From Pseudoalteromonas ostreae (lineage in GTDB: Bacteria; Pseudomonadota; Gammaproteobacteria; Enterobacterales; Alteromonadaceae): DNA of 64,000 nt. Shown here in pieces: positions 46,479 to 54,783 of the stretch. Where the stretch lies: assembly GCF_018069805.1 (NCBI RefSeq), contig NZ_JAGPYN010000010.1:117425-181424 (forward strand). Reading direction: 5' to 3'. The translations under genes were made by a program, and so were the position numbers. The notes under the pieces are model-generated. The model was not told the DNA's origin and ran no database searches. It saw only the letters and a list, made by a program, of their open reading frames with translations. The stretch's first letter is position 1. Every line of letters starts with the position of its first letter.

Positions 46479-47636
46479 ATGGACTTTAACTTAACTGAAG
46501 ATCAACAAGCATTTGCTGATACGGCGCGCCAATTTGCGCAGTCAGAGCTTGCACCCCATGCAGCCAAGTGGGACCGCGAACATATCTTTCCAAAAGACAC
46601 AATAAAAGCCGCCGGCGAGCTTGGCTTTTGCGGTTTATACACTCCAGAGGAAGCCGGTGGTTTGGGTTTATCTCGTCTTGATTCGAGCATTATTTTTGAA
46701 CAACTGGCGATGGGCTGTACAGCGACTACCGCAATGTTGACCATTCACAATATGGCTACTTGGATGATTGCAAGTTTTGGCACTGAGCAAACAAAAGCTC
46801 AATATTGTGATCAACTTGTAATGGGTGAGCTACTCGCTTCTTATTGTTTGACAGAGCCAGGCTCAGGATCTGATGCTGCATCACTAAAAACCAAAGCTGT
46901 GCTTGACGGTGATGAGTACGTGATCAACGGCTCAAAAATGTTTATTTCAGGTGCTGGTGAAACCGACGTGTTAGTGGTTATGGCGCGTACTGGCGGCGAA
47001 GGTGCGGCGGGTATTTCTGCGTTTGTAGTACCAGCTGATGCCAAAGGCGTTGCATACGGTAAAGCAGAAGAAAAAATGGGCTGGAATGCGCAGCCAACAC
47101 GACTAATTAGTTTTGAAGATGTACGCATACCTGCTCATAATTTATTAGGTCAAGAAGGTGAAGGCTTTAAGTTTGCAATGCAAGGCCTTGATGGCGGACG
47201 TATTAATATTGCAACTTGTTCAATTGGCACTGCCCAAGCGGCACTTGAAACAGCCCGTGAATACTTAAAAGAACGCACACAATTTGGTAAACCGTTGGCT
47301 GCTTTTCAAGCGCTGCAATTTAAAATTGCCGATATGAACACCGAACTTGTTGCGGCACGTCAAATGGTGCGTTTAGCGGCTTTTAAACTTGATAATAATG
47401 ACAGCGAAAAAACCACTTATTGCGCCATGGCAAAGCGTTTTGCCACTGATGTAGGTTTTACTGTGTGTAATGACGCACTACAAATTCATGGTGGTTATGG
47501 TTATATCAAAGAATACCCACTGGAGCGCCACGTACGTGATGTGCGCGTTCATCAAATTCTTGAAGGTACTAACGAGATCATGCGGGTGATTATTGCACGC
47601 CGTATTTTAGCTGAATCAGCAGCCGATATTCTATAA
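46479..47636 (+). CDS. Acyl-CoA dehydrogenase, probable isobutyryl-/2-methyl-branched-chain type
   Basis: 385-aa FAD enzyme. YCLTEPGSGSDAASLKTKAVLDGDEYVINGSKMFISGAGE carries the FAD-binding region and GLDGGRINIATCSIGTAQAALETAREYLKERTQFGKPLAAFQALQFKIADM the helix bundle; the catalytic Glu is in QILEGTNEIMRVIIARRIL. Place in the valine operon between mmsA and the hydratase argues for isobutyryl-CoA as main substrate, with 2-methylbutyryl-CoA possible. AGAGGT precedes the ATG. Confidence 0.94.
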   Translation: MDFNLTEDQQAFADTARQFAQSELAPHAAKWDREHIFPKDTIKAAGELGFCGLYTPEEAGGLGLSRLDSSIIFEQLAMGCTATTAMLTIHNMATWMIASFGTEQTKAQYCDQLVMGELLASYCLTEPGSGSDAASLKTKAVLDGDEYVINGSKMFISGAGETDVLVVMARTGGEGAAGISAFVVPADAKGVAYGKAEEKMGWNAQPTRLISFEDVRIPAHNLLGQEGEGFKFAMQGLDGGRINIATCSIGTAQAALETAREYLKERTQFGKPLAAFQALQFKIADMNTELVAARQMVRLAAFKLDNNDSEKTTYCAMAKRFATDVGFTVCNDALQIHGGYGYIKEYPLERHVRDVRVHQILEGTNEIMRVIIARRILAESAADIL

Positions 47637-47646
47637 GGAGCGCGAA

Positions 47647-48426
47647 ATGTCAAACCCAAATATTGAATTAACCATTGAAGGTCATGTAGCGATTTTAACC
47701 ATGTCTAATCCGCCAGCGAATACCTGGACTAAAGACACGTTGATTGCCTTAAAAAATATGGTAAATGAGCTAAATGACAATAAAAATGTTTACTCTTTAG
47801 TGATCACCGGTGAAGGTGAAAAGTTCTTCAGTGCTGGTGCTGATTTAAATGTATTTGCTGGTGGTGATAAAGGCGTAGCAGCGACTATGTCGCAAGTATT
47901 TGGTGACGCATTTGAAGCATTAACTGCATTTAGAGGTGTATCCATTGCCGCGATCAATGGCTATGCCATGGGTGGTGGTCTAGAAGTGGCGTTAGCATGT
48001 GATATTCGCATTGCAGAAGAGCAAGCACAAATGGCACTACCAGAAGCCAAAGTAGGTTTACTACCGTGTGCGGGTGGCACGCAAAATCTGGCTTGGTTAG
48101 TTGGTGAAGGTTGGGCAAAACGAATGATTTTATGCGGCGAGCGCTTAAAAGCCGATAAAGCCCTGCAAATCGGCTTAGTTGAAGAAGTGGTCCCGCAAGG
48201 TGACAGCCTTGCTGTGGCACTTAAATTAGCTACTCAAGTGGCAGATCAAAGTCCTGTTGCTGTTAGTGCCTGTAAAACCCTGATCCAAAAGGGCCGCACT
48301 CAGCCAATGGCGCATGTATTACCGCTTGAGCGTGAGTTATTTGTTGGTTTGTTTGATACACAAGATCAACAAGAAGGGGTAAATGCTTTCCTAGAAAAAC
48401 GCAAAGCAAATTGGGTGAATGGCTAA
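47647..48426 (+). CDS. Enoyl-CoA hydratase, valine/isoleucine operon
   Basis: 259 aa crotonase-fold hydratase, probably adding water to methacrylyl-CoA or tiglyl-CoA. Motifs GEKFFSAGADLNVFAGGDKG and AAINGYAMGGGLEVALACDIRIAEEQAQMALPEAKVGLLPCAGGTQNL with the two catalytic Glu regions; FLEKRKANW at the end. AAGGAG before the ATG. The stop codon overlaps the next start (TAATG), giving translational coupling with the 3-hydroxyisobutyryl-CoA hydrolase gene. Confidence 0.94.
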   Translation: MSNPNIELTIEGHVAILTMSNPPANTWTKDTLIALKNMVNELNDNKNVYSLVITGEGEKFFSAGADLNVFAGGDKGVAATMSQVFGDAFEALTAFRGVSIAAINGYAMGGGLEVALACDIRIAEEQAQMALPEAKVGLLPCAGGTQNLAWLVGEGWAKRMILCGERLKADKALQIGLVEEVVPQGDSLAVALKLATQVADQSPVAVSACKTLIQKGRTQPMAHVLPLERELFVGLFDTQDQQEGVNAFLEKRKANWVNG

Positions 48427-49571
48427 TGATTGAGTTAACGCAATTAAATCCGCCAGATGCGCCGGTGGTGTTTGAAACTGCGAGCGCTGTAAACGGCTCA
48501 CTCATTGGTTTTGCCACGCTCAACTCCCCTAAATCGTTAAATGCACTTAATTTTGAGATGATCAAATTATTAGCGCCGCAACTTAACGCATGGGCGGCTG
48601 ACAGTAATGTTGCGATGGTGATACTTAAAGGGGCAGGGGATAAAGCATTTTGTGCCGGTGGTGATGTAGTCAGCCTGCATAATGCTATGAACAGCGGTGA
48701 ACCGGCAAATCTAATAGAAGATTACTTTGCTCACGAGTATCGCCTTGACCACCTCATTCATTGTTATGATAAACCGATCCTTGTTTGGGGTAATGGCATT
48801 GTGATGGGCGGCGGTTTAGGCTTAATGGCCGGAGCAAGTCATCGTGTGGTAACTGAGAACTCACGTATTGCTATGCCTGAGCTAACAATTGGTTTATACC
48901 CAGATGTAGGCGGCAGTTATTTTCTACATAAAATGCCTGAACATGTGGGCTTATTTTTGGGGTTAACTGCAGCGTCTATTAATTGTGACGATGCAATGTA
49001 TGTGGCATTGGCTGATCACTACCTTAAGGCGGATAAATACGACACTCTGATTGAGCAATTGTGCAGCATTAAGTGGGGTAAAACGGCTTCATTGAATCAC
49101 GAGAAGCTGACCAGTTTACTTACCGAACTTGATAATGTCTCTGGGCGAATGCCAAAAGGCAATGTAAAGGCGCATTTAGCCACCATTCAAAAATTGGGTG
49201 AATTTACTGAACTACGCGATAAAGTAAATTATATCTTAAATCTAGAAACTGACGCTACGTGGCTTACCCGAGCGCAAAAAGCATTAAAGCACGGTTGCCC
49301 GCTCAGTTGCGCCTTAGTTGAGCGTCAACTTGCCAGTTCAAAAGGTAAAAGTTTAGGCGAATGTTTTCAAATGGAACTGGGTATGTCGGTTCGCTGTGGT
49401 GAAGTCGGCGAGTTTCAAGAAGGTATTCGTGCGTTACTGATTGATAAAGACGGCGCGCCTAATTGGCAGTTTAAAACGCTTGAACAGATCCCAGATGAAT
49501 TAGTCGAGAGTTTTTTTGTTCAACGTTGGGATCACGACTCACATCCACTAAAACAACTTACACAAGGATAA
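48426..49571 (+). CDS. 3-hydroxyisobutyryl-CoA hydrolase (crotonase superfamily)
   Basis: 381 aa from ATG 48426, one base overlapping the preceding stop. Hydrolyses 3-hydroxyisobutyryl-CoA to free 3-hydroxyisobutyrate. Family features: LNSPKSLNALNFEMIKLL, KGAGDKAFCAGGDVVSLHNAM, WGNGIVMGGGLGLMAGASHRVVTENSRIAMPELTIGLYPDVGGSYFL, and the longer C-terminal region with SMSVRCGEVGEFQEGIRALLIDKDGAPNW that distinguishes hydrolases from simple hydratases. Next gene mmsB uses its product. Order as in other marine gammaproteobacteria. Confidence 0.94.
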   Translation: MIELTQLNPPDAPVVFETASAVNGSLIGFATLNSPKSLNALNFEMIKLLAPQLNAWAADSNVAMVILKGAGDKAFCAGGDVVSLHNAMNSGEPANLIEDYFAHEYRLDHLIHCYDKPILVWGNGIVMGGGLGLMAGASHRVVTENSRIAMPELTIGLYPDVGGSYFLHKMPEHVGLFLGLTAASINCDDAMYVALADHYLKADKYDTLIEQLCSIKWGKTASLNHEKLTSLLTELDNVSGRMPKGNVKAHLATIQKLGEFTELRDKVNYILNLETDATWLTRAQKALKHGCPLSCALVERQLASSKGKSLGECFQMELGMSVRCGEVGEFQEGIRALLIDKDGAPNWQFKTLEQIPDELVESFFVQRWDHDSHPLKQLTQG

Positions 49572-49575
49572 TGTT

Positions 49576-50466
49576 ATGTCACTTTCTATTGGTTTTATTG
49601 GTTTAGGTAACATGGGTGGCCCAATGGCTGCCAACTTAGTTAAAGCGGGTCATCAGGTTAAAGTATTTGATTTAAACCGATCGGTCGTAAATCTACTTGC
49701 TGATAATGGCGCGATCGCCGCGAATGATGCTAAACATTGCGCAACGGATGTTGATGTATTGATCAGCATGCTACCGGCCAGTAAGCACGTTAAGTCACTT
49801 TATTTAGGTGATACCGGACTTGTACATATTTTAGCAAAGTCAACGTTAGTAATTGATTGTTCAACGATTGATGCTACATCAGCACGCGACGTAGGCGCTG
49901 AGCTTAGTGAACATGGTATCGACTTTGTTGACGCGCCGGTATCCGGTGGTGTTGCCGGTGCAACGGCAGGTACACTGACCTTTATCGTCGGTGGTGGCGA
50001 TGAGCAATTTGCTAAGGCCCAACCGGTGCTTGCTGATATGGGTAAAAATATCTTTCATGCAGGTGATATTGGCGCAGGACAAGTCGCAAAAATTTGTAAT
50101 AACATGCTATTGAGTATTTTAATGGCGGGAACCAGTGAAGCAATTCAAATGGGTATAAATAATGGCCTCGACGCAAACGTGCTGAGCGACATTATGACCG
50201 CCAGCTCTGGTCGTAACTGGACCCTTGAGCTTTACAATCCTTGCCCAGGTGTGATGCCCACAGCCCCGGCTAGTAATGATTATAAACCAGGCTTTATGGT
50301 TGATTTAATGGCTAAAGACCTAGGTCTTGCGATGGAAGCCGCGCAGCAAAGTAATTCAGTAACCCCGATGGGGTCAATGGCTAAAAACCTTTACACCATG
50401 TTGCAACACCAAGGTGCGGGCAGCGAAGACTTTAGCGCCATATTTAAATTATTCTCGAAGGAGTAA
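49576..50466 (+). CDS. mmsB: 3-hydroxyisobutyrate dehydrogenase
   Basis: 296-aa NAD-dependent beta-hydroxyacid dehydrogenase. N-terminal Rossmann motif IGFIGLGNMGGPMAANLVKAGHQVKVFDLN, substrate-binding DAPVSGGVAGATAGTLTFIVGG near residue 120, catalytic Lys in GQVAKICNNMLLSILM near 170, and a helical C-terminal domain with KDLGLAMEAA. Produces methylmalonate semialdehyde, the substrate of mmsA. AAGGAT before the ATG, 4 bases after the previous stop and 3 bases ahead of the SDR gene. Confidence 0.96.
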   Translation: MSLSIGFIGLGNMGGPMAANLVKAGHQVKVFDLNRSVVNLLADNGAIAANDAKHCATDVDVLISMLPASKHVKSLYLGDTGLVHILAKSTLVIDCSTIDATSARDVGAELSEHGIDFVDAPVSGGVAGATAGTLTFIVGGGDEQFAKAQPVLADMGKNIFHAGDIGAGQVAKICNNMLLSILMAGTSEAIQMGINNGLDANVLSDIMTASSGRNWTLELYNPCPGVMPTAPASNDYKPGFMVDLMAKDLGLAMEAAQQSNSVTPMGSMAKNLYTMLQHQGAGSEDFSAIFKLFSKE

Positions 50467-50469
50467 CAG

Positions 50470-51231
50470 GTGGAAATTAAAAATAATACCGTGGTGATCA
50501 CCGGTGGCGCGCAAGGCTTAGGATTTGCAATGGCGCATAAATTGGCTGAGCTTGGTGCTAATATTGCGTTAATTGATATGCAACAAGCGCTGCTAGATGA
50601 TGCAGTTGCTGAGCTTAGCCAACATGGTGTAACTGTAAAAGCCTATGTTGCTAATGTGACTGATGAAGATGCTGTAGTAAATACCTTTAATACCATCAAT
50701 ACAGATTTTGGTCATATTGGTGTTTTGATAAATAATGCCGGTATTTTACGCGATGGTATGTTTATCAAAGCCAAAGAAGGCAAAGTGGTTGCTAAAATGG
50801 CGCTTGATCAATTTAAGTCAGTGATTGATGTAAACTTAACCGGCGTATTTTTAGCGGGGCGTGAAGCTGCGTGCCATATGATTGAATCGGGTAAAGGCGG
50901 CGTGATAGTTAATATGTCGAGTGTTGCTCGTGCGGGTAACATTGGTCAAACTAACTACGCTGCGTCAAAAGCGGGTGTGGTAGCGATGACCACTGGTTGG
51001 GCAAAAGAGCTTGGCCGTTTTGGTATTCGTGTAGGTGCCATTGCACCGGGCGTTATTCGTACCAATATGACTGACGCTATGAAACCAGAAGCCAAACAGC
51101 GTATGCTAGCAGTAACACCCGTAGGGCGTTTTGGTGAAGCGGATGAAATTGCGCACACAGCGCAGTACATTATCGAAAACGACTTCTTCACCGGTCGCGT
51201 GGTTGAGATTGACGGCGGTATTCGTTTGTAA
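50470..51231 (+). CDS. Short-chain dehydrogenase, probable 3-hydroxy-2-methylbutyryl-CoA dehydrogenase
   Basis: 253-aa SDR starting at GTG 50470 (GGAG seven bases upstream). TGGAQGLGFAMA is the NAD(P) motif (TGxxxGxG), NNAGILRDG the structural NNAG, and the catalytic Ser-Tyr-Lys set lies in MSSVARAGNIGQTNYAASKAG. C-terminal PVGRFGEADEIAHTAQYIIENDFFTGRVVEIDGGI is standard. As the last gene of the valine/isoleucine operon it likely oxidises the isoleucine intermediate 3-hydroxy-2-methylbutyryl-CoA, whose product feeds the thiolase at the operon's head. Substrate is inferred from context only. Confidence 0.88.
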   Translation: MEIKNNTVVITGGAQGLGFAMAHKLAELGANIALIDMQQALLDDAVAELSQHGVTVKAYVANVTDEDAVVNTFNTINTDFGHIGVLINNAGILRDGMFIKAKEGKVVAKMALDQFKSVIDVNLTGVFLAGREAACHMIESGKGGVIVNMSSVARAGNIGQTNYAASKAGVVAMTTGWAKELGRFGIRVGAIAPGVIRTNMTDAMKPEAKQRMLAVTPVGRFGEADEIAHTAQYIIENDFFTGRVVEIDGGIRL

Positions 51232-51254
51232 GTAAACCTTTTTTAAGTGTAATA

Positions 51255-51284
51255 AAACGGCAAGCCTCGGCTTGCCGTTTTTGT
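51255..51284 (+). terminator. Terminator of the valine/isoleucine operon
   Basis: 12-bp arms AAACGGCAAGCC (51255-51266) and GGCTTGCCGTTT (51269-51280), then TTGTTTT. Symmetric A/T flanks make it potentially bidirectional. Confidence 0.88.
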
Positions 51285-51490
51285 TTTCTAGCTTAATTGA
51301 TTAATAAAGTAGCATTTTAAATGGGGCTGTATGCATATACAGTGTTTTTTATTTATCAGTAATAGCTTAACGAATTGAGCTGTAATTCATCTAGCGCTTC
51401 CTGTTTTAGTTGTCATAGTTGCGATGAACTTCTACTATTAATTATCTATTTGTTCTTATAACGATAAGCAGCTTCTGGGATCAAACATAT

Positions 51491-52342
51491 ATGATTGAGA
51501 TAAATGAACAGATATTGAAGGATATAAATAGAAATTTTATTATTCCTCCCAAACCTGAAATATTAACTGAGTTACAAAATTTAACAGCAACTGGCGATGC
51601 GCCTCTTGCCGATGCAGCTAAGTTAGTGGTAAAGGATTTAGCGATTTCATCAGCAATACTAAAAATAATAAATTCTCCTGCTTATGGCTTGTCTCGTACT
51701 GTGGCTGATATAAAGCAAGCAGTGATGTTTCTTGGCTGGGACGGAGTCAATGCGCTTGTACAGGGGTTGAAATTAAAAGAAATGTTTGCAACTGAGAACA
51801 GCTGTATTAGCTTAGAAAGATTTTGGGATACATCAACCGAAATTGCTAATGTAAACATGATTATAGGTCAACGCTTTAAAAAACAAATAGCAATAGAATC
51901 TTTGTATACGCTAGGTCTTTTTCATGATTGTGGTGTTCCACCTATGGCAATAAAATATGATAATTACCTAACCGCTTTGCACTGCGCTAATCAAACAGAT
52001 AAAGAAACAATTATTGAGATTGAAGAACGTTTATATAAAACAAACCATGCAGTAATTGGCTATTATCTTGCTAATAGTTGGCATTTACCAAAAGAGATAT
52101 GTCAATTAATTCTTAATCACCACGACGTAGCTATTCTTGCTGAGGTGACAGATACGGATGAACAAATCTGCTTTGCTATTTTGAAAATGTCTGAAAACTT
52201 AGTGACGATGGTCAGACGAGGCTCACCTATACCACAGTGGGGTATAATAGAATCAAAAGTATTAGATGTACTGCATTTGAATGATGATGAGTATTGTGAC
52301 TTACAAGAGGACGTTATTGATTTTTTAAACAATTTATCATAA
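51491..52342 (+). CDS. HDOD domain protein
   Basis: 283 aa, almost all HDOD domain: FIIPPKPEILTELQNLTATGDAPLADAAKLVVKDLAISSAILKIINSPAYGLSRTVADIKQAVMFLGWDGVNALVQGLKLKEMF, then the degenerate HD-like segment YTLGLFHDCGVPPMAIKYDNY and NHAVIGYYLANSWHLPKEICQLILNHHDV. HDOD proteins are signal-transduction relatives of HD-GYP phosphodiesterases, usually without catalytic activity, linked to motility, biofilm and natural competence. No second output domain is attached. It is AT-rich relative to the upstream operon and borders the accessory patch that follows. Ribosome binding site weak (GGGA). Confidence 0.88.
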   Translation: MIEINEQILKDINRNFIIPPKPEILTELQNLTATGDAPLADAAKLVVKDLAISSAILKIINSPAYGLSRTVADIKQAVMFLGWDGVNALVQGLKLKEMFATENSCISLERFWDTSTEIANVNMIIGQRFKKQIAIESLYTLGLFHDCGVPPMAIKYDNYLTALHCANQTDKETIIEIEERLYKTNHAVIGYYLANSWHLPKEICQLILNHHDVAILAEVTDTDEQICFAILKMSENLVTMVRRGSPIPQWGIIESKVLDVLHLNDDEYCDLQEDVIDFLNNLS

Positions 52343-52422
52343 CTACATTAAGCATTATTTATGGTTAATTAAGGTTCTTAGCTTTCGCCTCAGTCATTGT
52401 TTAGTGCCAATGTTAGTAAAGC

Positions 52423-52665
52423 GATTTAGGCACTATTGAACTGAGTAAATCGAAGCATGATCGCAACTCATTTGATTGTGATGAGCAAGAGTTAAATACG
52501 TTTATCAAAACTCAAGCGGCGAAATATATGCAAGCGGGTATTAGCCGATCAATGGTGTTACCAAGTGCTCAACCATTACTCAATCAAAAGTATGCGATTT
52601 GTGCGTTTTACAGTGTAGCGGCAAGTTTAATTAGCCGCAAATTACTCAATAAGTTACAAATATAA
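52423..52665 (+). pseudogene. Truncated GNAT-family toxin-like acetyltransferase
   Basis: The frame GTIELSKSKHDRNSFDCDEQ...ELNTFIKTQAAKYMQAGISRSMVL...NQKYAICAFYSVAASLISRK reads like the N-terminal half of toxin-type GNAT acetyltransferases (tRNA-acetylating TacT/AtaT-like, with the HDRxxFDCG..ELNxFL..QA pattern). It has no ATG at the expected place, stops after about 78 codons at TAA 52663-52665, and lacks the acetyl-CoA-binding second half (RxxGxG/A). No DUF1778-type antitoxin gene precedes it. I call it a broken gene; toxin identity is from pattern recognition. Confidence 0.62.
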
Positions 52666-52755
52666 CAAAGCATTTAATCTGGCGTTTTATGATTGAGCAG
52701 CGCTATCAAAAAGCCTGAGCTGCTACGCTCGCCGCTGTGGGCTGCGCGTTATTAG
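52659..52755 (+). other. attC-like segment
   Basis: ATATAACAAAGCATTTAA at the left end resembles an attC R''-L'' arm, and GGGCTGCGCGTTATTAG at the right end an L'-R' arm; the centre holds AGCAGC/GCTGCT and GGCG/CGCC complementary pieces. A cassette-type gene begins 18 bases later. The R cores pair only through TAAC/GTTA, so this is tentative. Confidence 0.35.
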
Positions 52756-52772
52756 AAATAAAGGAGCATTCA

Positions 52773-53033
52773 TTGGCTGAAGTTCATAAATGCAAAAGTA
52801 TGAATACCGAAGAGGTTTGGATACAAAACAATCAAGATGAGTGGCTATTAAATATAAATCATATCGCAACCGAACAAGATTTAGAAGACAATCATTACTT
52901 AGAAGAGGTTGGGCAAACTATTGAGCATATAGCGGTAAATGTTTCATTTTGTCCATATTGCGGTGAAAAACTTGTCAAAATGGCGGCTAATGTAGTCCCT
53001 TCGTTCATACACACTGATTACTCAAAATGGTGA
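52773..53033 (+). CDS. Small zinc-ribbon-like hypothetical protein, cassette-type
   Basis: 86 aa from TTG 52773 (AAGGAG seven bases upstream). An in-frame GTG further up (52737) falls inside the attC-like segment and has no ribosome binding site. The C-terminal third has NVSFCPYCGEKL, a single CxxC knuckle, and the N-terminus HKCKSM holds another cysteine. It is acidic overall. No family name known to me, but proteins of this build are frequent among integron cassettes. Function unknown. Confidence 0.62.
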   Translation: MAEVHKCKSMNTEEVWIQNNQDEWLLNINHIATEQDLEDNHYLEEVGQTIEHIAVNVSFCPYCGEKLVKMAANVVPSFIHTDYSKW

Positions 53034-53102
53034 ACATAGTTTATTATATCAAGCGGCTACACTGGGGGGAAATTTGATCTGTGAGCCGAGCGTTACATGC
53101 TA

Positions 53103-53483
53103 TCATTTGAATTTATTTAAGTATGGTTTGTCTTTTTTATACATGTCGCCGTCTTCTCTTTTTTCGATAGTTTCTTTTTGTTGCGCTTCAATCATATATT
53201 TTTTCCCAGGATTGAAAATAGCATCTACCTCGAGAAAAGCACCACCCATTGTACTTTGCCCTGATGAAGGTTTTTTACTCTTTTGCCTGAACCAATCCAA
53301 ATTAAGAGTTTTGTAAGCAATAGCGATCCCAAGAAAAGGTATAAACCAAACACAAAGTAACAAGGCTAAACGCTTTTGCGATGAAGGCACCCATTGATGA
53401 ATTTCTTTAGATATATGCGCGTTCACCAAAGTGTGCAATACAACAATGAGTGCTCCCAAAGCTAATAACTTAGTGTTATCCAT
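53103..53483 (-). CDS. Small two-segment membrane protein of unknown function
   Basis: 126 aa. Two hydrophobic segments, about residues 5-23 (LLALGALIVVLHTLV) and 38-58 (RLALLLCVWFIPFLGIAIAY), then a charged cytoplasmic tail with many lysines and glutamates. Ribosome binding site AGGAG is well placed before ATG 53483. The second segment, VWFIPFLGIAIAY, resembles the cardiolipin-synthase N-terminal-like small proteins in style but no firm family can be named. It runs opposite to the preceding cassette-type gene and lies directly downstream of a dispersed 41-bp repeat. Confidence 0.65.
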   Translation of the reverse strand: MDNTKLLALGALIVVLHTLVNAHISKEIHQWVPSSQKRLALLLCVWFIPFLGIAIAYKTLNLDWFRQKSKKPSSGQSTMGGAFLEVDAIFNPGKKYMIEAQQKETIEKREDGDMYKKDKPYLNKFK

Positions 53484-53506
53484 AACTAGTAACTCCTAAA
53501 GGCCAA

Positions 53507-53547
53507 ACGAGCCTGTAGAATTACTCGTTTTTTAATTTATTTTTATT
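53507..53547 (+). repeat. Dispersed repeat, copy 2 (partner at 7180-7219)
   Basis: ACGAGCCTGTAGAA...ACTCG...TTTTAATTTATTTTTATT as at 7180, with one extra T. Here it overlaps the region just upstream of the leftward membrane-protein gene; a group II intron remnant again follows about 155 bp later. Confidence 0.6.
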
Positions 53548-53702
53548 TATGCATGAACCATAGCTGAGTTCCTATTTTGATTCAATCAGTTACTTTGATG
53601 GTACGTAAAATATAAAAAAGGATTTGCTGTTGCTTTAATTGGCGTTTCGCAGGGGTTACTGTACTTTTGAGTGGCTTATGTGAGTTGGAAAGGGCTCAAA
53701 TA

Positions 53703-53872
53703 AATTAACATTGCGCTAGGCAATGACTAGCTTCACAAGGTTTAGTGTCATTGAGAGATAATTGGATACATATTCATTACGGGAGATGACCCGCCCATCG
53801 CACTTCCTGTTAATAAAATGTGCATGATGGGTGGTGTGGGGGCTGGAGGTTATAGACCTACGGCTACCCGAT
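53703..53872 (+). mobile_element. Group II intron 3'-end remnant, copy C
   Basis: From ATTAACATTG to CTACCCGAT this matches copy B (8838-9011) with scattered changes, and includes the decayed protein C-terminus (a 4-base deletion near 53725 breaks the frame), domain V-like arms and the VI hairpin. The base after 53872 begins TATGCG; on the opposite strand GCATAA is both the stop of the leftward kinase gene and an R''-like core. The rest of 53548-53702 shows no gene. Confidence 0.75.
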
Positions 53873-54369
53873 TATGCGTATTCTCCCACACGTACCAAAC
53901 TGAGCTTTTCACTCGCTGCTGGAGCTTCAAAATACTGAGTAACATGATGAAATACAGCCTCTGTGTCAAACATAGCTCTTTCAGGTTGTTCAACTCGGCG
54001 TTTAGCAATTTGGGATAAACATTGCTCATCTGTTAAGTCTAAATACCAAAGCTCATGCTCACTACCTACTTCGACGCACAGTGATACGAACCAAGCTCTT
54101 TGCTTAACAGTATTAGCGGGAAAATCCATGACAACGTTAACCCCGATATTCAATAAACTTTGAACATGGCTTTTAATGAAAGGTTTAATGAGATTTGAGT
54201 ACTTAATATAGTCGTCAAATGTTTGAATTTGAGAAGGATAATGAGCTGACAACCAATCGTCTTCTGAAATTAGGACTGCTTTGTTTTTAGTAGCGACAAC
54301 CTTAGATTTAGTCGATTTGCCTGCTCCCATCTTGCCACAGAAGAAGAACAGCTTTCCCTGATTTTCCAT
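53872..54369 (-). CDS. Small P-loop kinase-like ATPase (AAA_33 type), cassette-type
   Basis: 165 aa from ATG 54369 with GGAGG four bases upstream. Walker A FFFCGKMGAGKSTKS at residues about 6-20; ISEDDWLSAHYP (Walker B-like Asp pair) and later VVMDFPANTVKQRAWF and LDLTDEQCLSQIAKRR (lid arginines) give a nucleoside/polynucleotide-kinase-like fold of the AAA_33 class also seen in zeta-toxin relatives. Substrate unknown. A GTTAGGCG half-site lies just upstream and an R''-like GCATAA overlaps its stop, so it has the outline of an integron gene cassette whose attC was entered by the intron. Confidence 0.82.
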   Translation of the reverse strand: MENQGKLFFFCGKMGAGKSTKSKVVATKNKAVLISEDDWLSAHYPSQIQTFDDYIKYSNLIKPFIKSHVQSLLNIGVNVVMDFPANTVKQRAWFVSLCVEVGSEHELWYLDLTDEQCLSQIAKRRVEQPERAMFDTEAVFHHVTQYFEAPAASEKLSLVRVGEYA

Positions 54370-54384
54370 GTTTCCTCCATTTAC

Positions 54385-54433
54385 GCCTAACAGCTCATTG
54401 AACCCCATTTTGGTGGTTTATAACACCAAAATG
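54385..54433 (-). other. attC-like right end upstream of the kinase gene
   Basis: On the minus strand CACCAAAATGGGGTTC leads into AATGAGCTGTTAGGCG; GTTAGGC (54385-54391) is a textbook attC R' core. CATTTTGGTG (54406-54415) and CACCAAAATG (54424-54433) form a 10-bp stem upstream. A matching GCCTAAC left arm is not visible, so only part of a site may remain. The rest of 54434-54720 shows no gene I can support. Confidence 0.4.
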
Positions 54434-54720
54434 ACATATATTACATACTCTGATAATTCCACCAATAATTACTTTTGTAAACAAGTAATTAAAATAGCTA
54501 AAATTTAAGGCTTGTTATTTTGCCTTAAAACGGCGGTTAATAATGACTTATCGTTTACAGCTGATTACTTACGGCTTAATTTCAACTACTTTTAAAACCA
54601 ATTCTAAAACCGCTCCAGTGTTTGCCATTTACATAAATGGTACTGATAGGTCATGTAAAATTTCATCGGTATCTAAATCAATTATTAAAAGGTCTTATAT
54701 GGGCACAAATTTACCATTAA

Positions 54721-54747
54721 AAAAGCCAACCCTAAGGTTGGCTTTTT
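54721..54747. terminator. asnS terminator, bidirectional in form
   Basis: AAAAGCCAACC (54721-54731) / GGTTGGCTTTTT (54736-54747), with A and T runs on either side, 37 bases beyond the asnS stop. Confidence 0.88.
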
Positions 54748-54783
54748 GCAGTAATCTATTGCAGTAATGAGCAGCAACTCATT

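Noticed and set aside
53034..53100. Second attC-like site after the small zinc-ribbon gene (GAGCCGAGCGTTACATGC)
   Set aside because: An R'-like GTTACAT is visible but no convincing matching R'' arm, so evidence is too thin.
54543..54767. Plus-strand 74-codon frame between the kinase cassette and asnS
   Set aside because: No ribosome binding site, no family resemblance, and its end runs through the asnS terminator hairpin.
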